Shown here: positions 1 through 5,626 of the stretch, one piece after another
Numbering within the stretch: position 1 is the first letter of the stretch
Layout of the letters: each line of letters starts with the position of its first letter
Assembly: GCA_013698525.1 (NCBI GenBank)
Contig: JACCSM010000373.1
Location: forward strand, 1-10,473
From: Rubrobacteraceae bacterium
Lineage (GTDB): Bacteria; Actinomycetota; Rubrobacteria; Rubrobacterales; Rubrobacteraceae
Direction of reading: 5' to 3'
Length of the DNA stretch: 10,473 nucleotides
Position numbers and translations under genes: made by a program
The notes under the pieces: generated by a model
The model's input: only the letters and a program-made list of their open reading frames with translations
Databases searched by the model: none
What the model was told of the DNA's origin: nothing

Positions 1-749
1 TTCTGGTGCAAAGCGATGGCCTGAAGAGCCCCGTCGCGAAGTTCTTCTCCGAAGCCGAGCAAGATACCCTGCGCACAGTGCTCGGGGCCGAAGAGGGCGA
101 CTGGATGTTCTTCGTCGCGGACAAGAATCCAGTCGTATTCGAAAGCCTCAGCCGCCTGCGGCTCCACTTCAGAGACCGCCTCGGGCTTGCCGACCCCAAC
201 GTGCTCGGCATGAGCTGGGTGACGGATTTCCCGCTCTTCGAGTGGAACGAGGACGAGGGGCGCATCGAGCCGATGCACCACATGTTCACCATGCCGCGCG
301 AGGAGGACCTGCCACTGCTCGACTCTGATCCTCTGGAGGTCATCGGACAGCTCTACGACCTCGTGGCCAACGGCACCGAGCTCGCGTCGGGGAGCATGAG
401 GATTCACAGCCCCGGCCTGCAGCAGAAGGTCTTCGACGTTATCGGCATCGGGCCCGAGGAGGCGCAGAGGAGGTTCGGGACCATCCTCACCGCCTTCCGC
501 TACGGCGCGCCGCCCCACGGTGGGATCGCACCAGGAGTGGACCGGCTGGTCATGCTCCTTACGGACGAGCCGAACATCCGTGAGGTGATGGCCTTCCCCA
601 AGACCCAGGCCGCCCGCGACGAGATGATGGACGCCCCCGGTCCCGTCTCGGAAGAGCAACTCAAGGAGCTGAACCTCTCGCTCCGTCGCCGCCCAGAAGG
701 CGAACGCGGCTCCGACCCCGCGTCCCGGCCCGGCGAGGGCAACAACTAA
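1..749 (+). CDS. aspS: Aspartyl-tRNA synthetase, C-terminal part (5' end outside window)
   Basis: This class II aminoacyl-tRNA synthetase attaches aspartate to tRNA-Asp in the cytoplasm. About 249 residues are present and the frame is open at the left edge (first full codon at base 3). The fragment begins at the end of the bacterial GAD insertion domain with the typical SPVAKF run. It continues with the catalytic core: DFPLFEW, the HH pair in MHHMFTMP (about bases 273-296), GSMRIHSP, and motif 3 GIAPGVDRL (about bases 522-548) with the arginine that contacts ATP. It ends with the usual bacterial FPKTQAARD segment. After the family's normal end (EEQLKELNL) there is a tail of about 22 residues rich in R, G, E and P, probably disordered. 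The anticodon-binding domain is outside the window, so discriminating and non-discriminating forms cannot be told apart. The TAA stop lies 4 bases before the next gene, so co-transcription is likely. The family assignment is certain; the tail's function is unknown. Confidence 0.96.
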   Translation, partial: LVQSDGLKSPVAKFFSEAEQDTLRTVLGAEEGDWMFFVADKNPVVFESLSRLRLHFRDRLGLADPNVLGMSWVTDFPLFEWNEDEGRIEPMHHMFTMPREEDLPLLDSDPLEVIGQLYDLVANGTELASGSMRIHSPGLQQKVFDVIGIGPEEAQRRFGTILTAFRYGAPPHGGIAPGVDRLVMLLTDEPNIREVMAFPKTQAARDEMMDAPGPVSEEQLKELNLSLRRRPEGERGSDPASRPGEGNN

Positions 750-753
750 CGGA

Positions 754-1407
754 ATGCACACCGACCTCCGGTCCCCTGCTCCCCTGGCCCTCACCTTCGA
801 CGACGGGCCCGACCCCGACTGGACCCCGCTCGTGCTGGACGCCTTGGCCGATGCCGGGGCACGCGCCACCTTCTTCGTCATCGCGCCGCGAGCCACTCGT
901 TTCCCTTCCCTCATATCTCGTATGAGGGAGGATGGACACGACGTCGCCTTTCACTGTAAAGAGCACGTCCGCCACGACGCCATGACGCCAGTGGGGATCG
1001 AAGCGGACGTGGCGTCAGGCCTCCCGGCACTCGGACAGCCCGTGCGACACTGGCGGACCCCGTGGGGCTTCGTCACACCGGCGACTGAAGAGGTTGCACA
1101 GCGACACCGGCTCGGGCTCGTGGGCTGGACCGCGGACACGGAGGACTGGCGGGGAGACGCGCTTGACGAGATGCTCGCCCGCGTTAGAGGCAGGATCTCG
1201 CCGGGAGCAATCGTACTGATGCACGACGGAGTCGGCCCTGGAGCGACGCGTGACGGCTGCGCAGGGACCGTTGATCTCGTACGCCCACTCGTTGCCACGG
1301 TGAGATCCCACGGCCTTGAGCCCGCGACATTGGGCGAGCTCCGCCATCCGCTGCCAGACAGGAACCCTGACTTCCAGGACACGGGACCCGAGGTACACGG
1401 TGTGTGA
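754..1407 (+). CDS. NodB-type polysaccharide deacetylase (carbohydrate esterase 4 fold), cytoplasmic
   Basis: The 217-residue protein is essentially one NodB homology domain, a metal-dependent N- or O-deacetylase of amino-sugar polymers or oligomers. All five family motifs are visible: TFDDGP (residues 14-19, catalytic and metal Asp pair), HCKEH (67-71, two metal His), RTPWG (101-105), DTEDW (128-132), and LMHDG with catalytic His157. There is no signal peptide or membrane segment: the catalytic motif starts at residue 14, so a cytoplasmic location is inferred. Length and layout resemble rhizobial NodB (about 219 residues) more than secreted peptidoglycan deacetylases. The ATG is 4 bases after the aspS stop. 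The nearest GAGG (735-738) is about 15 bases away, so translation may rely on ribosomes finishing aspS. A cassette with NodS-like and GT2 genes follows downstream. The family is sure; the substrate is unknown. Confidence 0.9.
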   Translation: MHTDLRSPAPLALTFDDGPDPDWTPLVLDALADAGARATFFVIAPRATRFPSLISRMREDGHDVAFHCKEHVRHDAMTPVGIEADVASGLPALGQPVRHWRTPWGFVTPATEEVAQRHRLGLVGWTADTEDWRGDALDEMLARVRGRISPGAIVLMHDGVGPGATRDGCAGTVDLVRPLVATVRSHGLEPATLGELRHPLPDRNPDFQDTGPEVHGV

Positions 1408-1453
1408 GCGTTCTCTCTGCACCGGCCGCCTCCTCGCTTAGAGTATTGTCGCC

Positions 1454-2578
1454 ATGAGCATCTTCAACCCCGGCAAAGAAGGACAAGGACGTCCAGGAGG
1501 AACTCGCGACCTCGAAGCTATCCTTGCGATTATCTCCGCCGGGGCGTCCGGGAGGGACGCGCACCCTTCGTTTCCGGAAGATCCCTTTCTGCAGCTCGCG
1601 CCTACTGGCGCACTCGCGATCCCCGTTCCCGACCCCATCGGCCCGCACGGACGCCGTGCCTCGTTCGCTGAGGAGTGGCGCTTGCTGCGGGCAGTCGCAC
1701 GGGCCGACGGGTCCGTCGGCCGCGTACTCGATGGCCACTTCAACGGCGTGGAACGCGTCTCGCTCCTGGCGCCAGAGCCGCTGCGCTCGGCCGAACTCGA
1801 AGCGATCGCCGCAGGGGAACTACTCCTCGGGGTGTGGGGTGCCGACCCCATCCCAGGGGAAGGAGAACCGGCTCGGCTAGTGCAGAATAGGGACGGAGCA
1901 AGGCTCACCGGTGTCAAGACCTTCTGTTCCGGTTCGACGGGCCTGGACCGCGCGCTCGTGCTCGTACGTGGCCCCGCTCCAGGACCACCCCTCCTTGCCT
2001 ACGTCGACCTCTCCGAAGGCGTAGGGGTGGACACGGGCTGGTTCAGGGGCGCGGGCATGCGAGCGTCGGAGAGCCATCGTGTCGTCTTCGAAGGGACGCC
2101 TGTGCTCGCGGTTCTGGGAGACCCAGGTGAGCTCCTTCGGGAACCCTACTTCAGCAGGGATGCTATTCGCACGGCGGTTACGTGGGCCGGGATCTCCGAC
2201 ACGGCCGTCGATGCCGCGCTCGACGTACTGGCCGCCAAAACCGGCGAAGGAGAACCCGACGACGTAGTCTCTCTCGCCGCTGGCAGGATGCTCACGGCCA
2301 GGGGCACCATCGATAGCTGGTTCGCGTACGCCGCGGGCCGCGCCGACGCTGACCCATCCTCTCTACCGGCGATATCAACGGAGCTCCGCGAGTCAGTGGC
2401 CCTCTCGTGCCGAAAGATCCTCGATGAGGCGGCAAGGGCCGTCGGCTCCCATCCCTTCGCCGTCTCAGGCCCGCTAGACCGCGCGAGGCGGGATCTGGAG
2501 CTGTTCCTCCTCCAGCATCGCCTCGAGCCTGCCTTGGTACGCCGCGGAAGGCAAGCCATCTCGGAGCGGCGGTCTTGA
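1454..2578 (+). CDS. Acyl-CoA dehydrogenase-fold flavoprotein, possibly a flavin monooxygenase-like member
   Basis: This 374-residue protein has the acyl-CoA dehydrogenase layout. An alpha-helical N-terminal domain (DPFLQLAPTGAL, 43-54; WRLLRAVARADGSVGR, 75-90) is followed by a beta middle domain (GVKTFCSGS, 153-161; GMRASES, 201-207) and a C-terminal four-helix domain. The middle-domain segments are the family's flavin and substrate contact regions. The C-terminal part reads LDRARRDLELFLLQH (341-355), and I do not see the Tyr-Glu-Gly context that holds the catalytic glutamate of medium-chain dehydrogenases. The LxRxxRD...H pattern is closer to DszC/HpaB-type group D monooxygenases and to the uncharacterised members found in PIG-L/NodS/GT2 clusters. 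The ATG at 1454 has no good Shine-Dalgarno. An AGGAGG at 1495-1500 lies inside the gene, but no in-frame start follows it suitably. The gene overlaps the next by 4 bases. The fold is confident; dehydrogenase versus oxygenase activity is open. Confidence 0.82.
   Translation: MSIFNPGKEGQGRPGGTRDLEAILAIISAGASGRDAHPSFPEDPFLQLAPTGALAIPVPDPIGPHGRRASFAEEWRLLRAVARADGSVGRVLDGHFNGVERVSLLAPEPLRSAELEAIAAGELLLGVWGADPIPGEGEPARLVQNRDGARLTGVKTFCSGSTGLDRALVLVRGPAPGPPLLAYVDLSEGVGVDTGWFRGAGMRASESHRVVFEGTPVLAVLGDPGELLREPYFSRDAIRTAVTWAGISDTAVDAALDVLAAKTGEGEPDDVVSLAAGRMLTARGTIDSWFAYAAGRADADPSSLPAISTELRESVALSCRKILDEAARAVGSHPFAVSGPLDRARRDLELFLLQHRLEPALVRRGRQAISERRS
2563..2566 (+). promoter_or_regulatory. Ribosome binding site for the TTG-started methyltransferase
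   Basis: GGAG lies 8 bases before TTG 2575. The start overlaps the stop of the preceding gene as TTGA, and the NodS-family N-terminus begins right there, so this site supports the rare TTG start. Confidence 0.6.
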
Positions 2579-3150
2579 AGGGGCGACTTGGACGCGAGTA
2601 CTTCGAGGGACTCTACGCTGAGTCAGGCGACCCTTGGGACTTCGAGACGAGCGAGTACGAGCGCAACAAGTACAGACGAACGCTGGAGGTCCTTGGCGAA
2701 CGCCGATTTCACAGGGCTCTAGAGGCGGGAGCCTCCATCGGCGTCTTTACCGAGATGCTCGCAGACCGCTGCGACGAACTGCTCGCGGTAGACGTATCGG
2801 AGCGGGCCGTGGCCGCGGCACGCGAACGCCTCTCGGGCCGAAGGAACGTTCGTGTCGAGCGGCACACGCTCCCCGAGGAGATGCCCGATGGTCCGTTCGA
2901 CCTGATCGTCGCCTCGGAGGTCCTTTACTACTTCACCAGAGAAGAGATGCTCGTAGCGCTAGGGGCCTTCGAGTGCGAGCTGGCCCAGGGAGGAGCCCTG
3001 CTCGCCGTCCACTGGCGCAGAGAGACCAGGACATACCCGCTGCAGGGAGACGAGGTGCACGAGCTACTCATGAGAAACACGCGACTCCAGATCAACAAGA
3101 CGATCGTCGAGCCGGATTACCGTCTGGACCTCCTCGAGGACCCGTCGTGA
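2575..3150 (+). CDS. NodS-like SAM-dependent methyltransferase
   Basis: This 191-residue class I methyltransferase uses S-adenosylmethionine. The N-terminal signature DPWDFETSEYERNKY (residues 19-33) is typical of the NodS family. Rhizobial NodS N-methylates the freed amino group of the terminal glucosamine of Nod factors, after NodB has removed the acetyl group. The SAM-binding motif I is LEAGASIG (49-56; usually EVGxxxG, here Ala at the second position), the acidic ribose contact is Asp73 (LLAVDVS), and motif IV is SEVLYYF (114-120). A conserved late segment VHWRRET...PLQGDEVHELL covers 145-164. The start is TTG, chosen because of the TTGA overlap with the upstream stop and the GGAG 8 bases before it; no nearby ATG would keep the signature. 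It ends in a GTGA overlap with the next gene. The family is confident; the methyl acceptor is unknown, and an N-methyl amino sugar is inferred only from NodS and the neighbouring deacetylase. Confidence 0.87.
   Translation: MKGRLGREYFEGLYAESGDPWDFETSEYERNKYRRTLEVLGERRFHRALEAGASIGVFTEMLADRCDELLAVDVSERAVAAARERLSGRRNVRVERHTLPEEMPDGPFDLIVASEVLYYFTREEMLVALGAFECELAQGGALLAVHWRRETRTYPLQGDEVHELLMRNTRLQINKTIVEPDYRLDLLEDPS
3136..3140 (+). promoter_or_regulatory. Ribosome binding site for the FAD oxidoreductase
   Basis: GAGGA lies 6 bases before GTG 3147 and sits inside the last codons of the methyltransferase gene. It fixes the start at the GTGA overlap rather than at any upstream in-frame codon. Confidence 0.6.
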
Positions 3151-4319
3151 ATAGGCACGAACGCCTGGTGATCGTGGGCGCAGGCCCCGCCGGACTGGCG
3201 ACGGCCCGCGCCTACAGAGAGGGCGGAGGCATGGGCCACGTCACGATGCTGACCCCAGAGCCATACGCCCCGTATAACCGCCCTCCGCTAACAAAAGGAT
3301 ACCTCAGGGGCGAGGCGTCCCGCGAGGATCTACCCATCGAAAGCGACGACTGGCACGAGGAGAACGGCGTCGAACTCAGGCTCTTCACCAACGCGAGTGC
3401 CATCGACAGAGAACGGCGGGTCGTCGCCACGGACGAGGGTGAAGAGTTGGCCTACGACGTCTGTGTGCTGGCCACGGGCTCAGAGCCGATCCGTCCGCCT
3501 GTTCCTGGAGGCGACGACCCCGAGATCCTGACGATGAGGACGTTAGAGAACTCGACCCGCCTCCAGAACCGCGTCGGAGAGGACGGACGGGTTGTCGTCG
3601 TGGGGAGCGGCTTCATCGGATGCGAGGCAGCGGCGTCCCTCTCGCTGCGCGGCGCCGAGGTGACCCTGCTCAGCCGCGAAGAGTCGCCACAACGAGTGCG
3701 GCTCGGCCGCGAGGTCGGGGAACGCATCGAAGGCTGGCTCAGTGACTACGGCGTGGACCTCCGCCTCGGGGCCAGGATCGAGGGCATCGAACGCACGGAT
3801 CGTGGCTACACGATGACCCTCGGAGACGGGGACACGGTCGAAACGGGAACCGTCCTCTTCGCGACCGGTGTCGCGCCCCGCATCCGGCTAGCCTCGGAGG
3901 CCGGTCTCGAGGTGGACCGTGGGATCATCACAGACTCCTCCATGCGGGCGAGCGCGCCAGGGATCTTCGCGGTCGGAGACATAGCACAGGCGTACAACGA
4001 GTCTGCAGGGCGCCACCTCAGCGTCGAGCATTGGGGCGACGCCCTGGAGCACGGGCGCATCGCGGGGACCGTGATCTCAGGCGGCGAAGCTGCCTGGAAC
4101 ATGGCTCCCGGCTTCTGGTCCACGATCGGCGACAAGTCGCTAAAATACTGGGCCTGGGGCGACGGCTGGGACGAGCAGGTCTTCGATGACGAGGGCGAAG
4201 CTTTCACGGTCTGGTACGGCAAAGGGGGTGTGCTCGTCGGAGTTCTCTCCCACGGTATGGACGAGGAGTACGAGCGCGGACGCGGGCAAATCGAACGCGG
4301 AGAGTCCTTGTCCCGATGA
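3147..4319 (+). CDS. FAD-dependent NAD(P)H oxidoreductase of the ferredoxin/rubredoxin reductase type
   Basis: This 390-residue protein has the pyridine nucleotide-disulfide oxidoreductase fold without a redox Cys pair. The FAD-binding Rossmann motif GAGPAG is at residues 11-16. YNRPPLTKGYLRGE (43-56) is the hallmark of the ferredoxin-reductase (BenD/rubredoxin reductase) subgroup. CVLATGSEP (106-114) follows, then the NAD(P)H-binding motif GSGFIG (153-158), FATG (238-241), and the second FAD motif IFAVGDIA (273-280). The last about 70 residues (WSTIGDKSLKYWAWGD onward) match the small C-terminal domain of these reductases. Such enzymes pass electrons from NAD(P)H to a ferredoxin, rubredoxin or flavoprotein partner. 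No ferredoxin gene is visible here; the acyl-CoA-dehydrogenase-like protein two genes upstream is a candidate partner (inference). GTG 3147 is preferred because the FAD motif follows within 10 residues; the open frame reaches upstream only as a shadow of the methyltransferase. Confidence 0.88.
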   Translation: MNRHERLVIVGAGPAGLATARAYREGGGMGHVTMLTPEPYAPYNRPPLTKGYLRGEASREDLPIESDDWHEENGVELRLFTNASAIDRERRVVATDEGEELAYDVCVLATGSEPIRPPVPGGDDPEILTMRTLENSTRLQNRVGEDGRVVVVGSGFIGCEAAASLSLRGAEVTLLSREESPQRVRLGREVGERIEGWLSDYGVDLRLGARIEGIERTDRGYTMTLGDGDTVETGTVLFATGVAPRIRLASEAGLEVDRGIITDSSMRASAPGIFAVGDIAQAYNESAGRHLSVEHWGDALEHGRIAGTVISGGEAAWNMAPGFWSTIGDKSLKYWAWGDGWDEQVFDDEGEAFTVWYGKGGVLVGVLSHGMDEEYERGRGQIERGESLSR

Positions 4320-5101
4320 CGCTCTCGGCGCCGGACTTCGCCCTCAGGGCCTGCGTGGTCGTGCCCGCCCGCGACGAGGAGGACCTCATAGGGTCATGTC
4401 TTAAAGCGCTCGCCACCCAAGAGCGCGTTGCGCACGACGAGTACGAGGTACTGCTGATCCTCGACCGCTGCACGGACCGTACAGAAGCACGCGCCCGTGA
4501 GATCGCCGTGGGCCACCGTCGCTTGAGACTACACCTACTCGACGGTCCCGGCGAGGGGTCAGGACCAGCCCGCCGGGTCGGAATGGATACTGCTTGCGCC
4601 CGTCTCCTCCAAGTAGGCCGTCCCGAGGGTCTCATAGCGTGCACGGACGCCGACACGGTGGTGGCGCCTGACTGGCTCGCCACCCAATTCCGGGCCGTCT
4701 CGCAGGGAGCAAAGGCCATCGGCGGGCGCATCGAACTCGCCGACGACGGCTCGCTGCCTGAGAGCGTATGGCGCAGGCACGCTGAGCAGGGACGCTTGCG
4801 CCACGAGCGCCTTCTCTCTGGTCCCGATCCCAAGGGTGAGACACAGCACTGGCAGTTCTCGGGCGCCTCCCTGACCCTGACGGCGGCGGTATACAGGGAG
4901 ATAGGTGGCCTCGAACCACTCCCTGCGCTGGAGGACGAGGGCCTCGAAAAGCTCCTGCTCGAGCACCGCATCCCGATAGAGCGCCTGCTCTCGGTCAGGG
5001 TCACCACCTCACCCCGTCTGGTTGGCCGCGCCAGCCGCGGCCTCTCCTCCGACCTCGCCAGAATAGCACTCAGCCTTCGCGAAGAAAGCGCAGAAGGCTA
5101 G
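4316..5101 (+). CDS. Family 2 glycosyltransferase
   Basis: This 261-residue GT-A-fold glycosyltransferase transfers a sugar from a nucleotide-sugar donor. VVVPARDEE (14-22) is the donor-binding start, LDRCTDRT (49-56) holds the nucleoside-contact Asp, and CTDADT (109-114) is the metal-binding DxD. GASLTLTAAVYREIGG (183-198) followed by LEDEG (205-209) provides the acceptor region and the probable catalytic Glu-Asp pair. The QxxRW motif of processive synthases is absent and there are no membrane segments, so a single-transfer soluble or peripheral enzyme is likely. The ATG overlaps the upstream TGA as ATGA; GGAGAG (4299-4304) is 11 bases upstream, rather far, so coupling may help. The TAG stop lies 4 bases from the stop of the converging gene. 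This GT2 type is the one I associate with acyl-CoA-dehydrogenase/PIG-L/NodS clusters. Donor and acceptor are unknown. Confidence 0.88.
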   Translation: MTLSAPDFALRACVVVPARDEEDLIGSCLKALATQERVAHDEYEVLLILDRCTDRTEARAREIAVGHRRLRLHLLDGPGEGSGPARRVGMDTACARLLQVGRPEGLIACTDADTVVAPDWLATQFRAVSQGAKAIGGRIELADDGSLPESVWRRHAEQGRLRHERLLSGPDPKGETQHWQFSGASLTLTAAVYREIGGLEPLPALEDEGLEKLLLEHRIPIERLLSVRVTTSPRLVGRASRGLSSDLARIALSLREESAEG

Positions 5102-5120
5102 AGCGCTACGCCCGTTCTTC
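5081..5120. terminator. Bulged inverted repeat across two converging stop codons, possible two-way terminator
   Basis: GAAGAA (5081-5086) pairs with TTCTTC (5115-5120). Inside it, AGCGC (5087-5091) pairs with GCGCT (5103-5107) around an 11-base loop, leaving a 7-base bulge on one side. Both stop codons fall in the structure. There is no T-run on either strand, so it is not a canonical intrinsic terminator and the pairing may be chance. Confidence 0.22.
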
Positions 5121-5486
5121 CCTGTACTCTTGAATGCTCTCGTAGACTTCGTCTGGGAACTGCAGTTCCGCGTACGGGTTGCAGGCGTCAGGGTCATCGG
5201 GGTCAGGGCAGATCGGGAAGTCCTGCTGGCTCTGATACTCCAGGATCTTCTTGCGCCTGGGCGGACTGTAGCCCTTCTCCTCCACCTGCTGCACGAGAGC
5301 CCTCATCTCCTGCTCGTCGGTATCGTGATCCTTGGTCAGCAGCTCCACAAGCTCGTCGTTGCTTACGAAGTGACGCCCGATCATCGTAAAAACGAGACGG
5401 CCGTAGTGTCCAATTTCTTCACCGTTATCCAGGGCGTCGAGCATGTGGCCCATCATCGGGCTCTGGCGCAAATCTTCTACCGGCAC
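5106..5486 (-). CDS. Small acidic protein of unknown function
   Basis: I do not recognise a named family for this 126-residue protein. The N-terminal half looks helical (LDALDNGEEIGHYGRLVFTMIGRHF, about residues 16-40, and DELVELLTKDHDTDEQE). It is followed by a basic turn GYSPPRRKK (72-80) and a Pro/Asp-rich segment FPICPDPDDPDACNPY (90-105) with two cysteines (93 and 102). It ends in an acidic FPDEVYESIQEYREE tail. There is no signal peptide or membrane segment. The cysteine spacing could allow a disulfide or a shared metal site, but two Cys alone do not make a zinc finger. The start GTG 5486 is supported by GAGGAG 8 bases upstream, with a possible promoter further up. The protein reads as well-formed and codon use looks like its neighbours, so I take it as a real gene. 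It follows hisS on the same strand after 140 bases and converges with the glycosyltransferase. Confidence 0.75.
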   Translation of the reverse strand: MPVEDLRQSPMMGHMLDALDNGEEIGHYGRLVFTMIGRHFVSNDELVELLTKDHDTDEQEMRALVQQVEEKGYSPPRRKKILEYQSQQDFPICPDPDDPDACNPYAELQFPDEVYESIQEYREERA

Positions 5487-5494
5487 GGGTAGTG

Positions 5495-5500
5495 CTCCTC
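5495..5500 (-). promoter_or_regulatory. Ribosome binding site for the small acidic protein
   Basis: On the - strand this reads GAGGAG, 8 bases before GTG 5486. It is a strong Shine-Dalgarno and decides the start of the otherwise unrecognised gene. Confidence 0.7.
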
Positions 5501-5518
5501 TCGTAGGTTTATGTCCGA

Positions 5519-5524
5519 ACTATA
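5519..5524 (-). promoter_or_regulatory. Possible -10 element for the small acidic protein gene
   Basis: On the - strand TATAGT lies about 32 bases before GTG 5486, which would give a leader of roughly 25 bases containing the Shine-Dalgarno. No convincing -35 is found at 16-18 bases upstream (ACGTTC at 17). The rest of the 140-base gap to hisS shows nothing else I can support. Confidence 0.28.
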
Positions 5525-5626
5525 CGGTGAACCTTCGCCCCGAACGTGAAACAGACTACTACGAGAGTTCCCGGACCACGCGGCGCATAGCCGGCTTGCG
5601 TGCTAAGCGAGTCTCTCCAGCTACCC

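Noticed and set aside
1495..1500. AGGAGG inside the acyl-CoA-dehydrogenase-like gene as an alternative start signal
   Set aside because: No in-frame ATG, GTG or TTG follows at a suitable distance, and the conserved N-terminal helix begins immediately after; ATG 1454 is kept.
2634..3146. Upstream extension of the FAD oxidoreductase frame
   Set aside because: It runs through the methyltransferase gene as Arg-rich nonsense; the FAD motif follows directly after GTG 3147, which has a ribosome binding site and a 4-base overlap.
4204..5007. Long - strand frame opposite the glycosyltransferase (267 codons)
   Set aside because: Ser/Arg-rich composition without domains, opposite a well-supported GT2 with all motifs.
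5487..5626. Possible small RNA or attenuator between hisS and the small gene
   Set aside because: Only short weak pairings (for example GCTT/AAGC) are visible, no T-run and no known RNA motif; nothing beyond a possible -10 and the ribosome binding site is supported.
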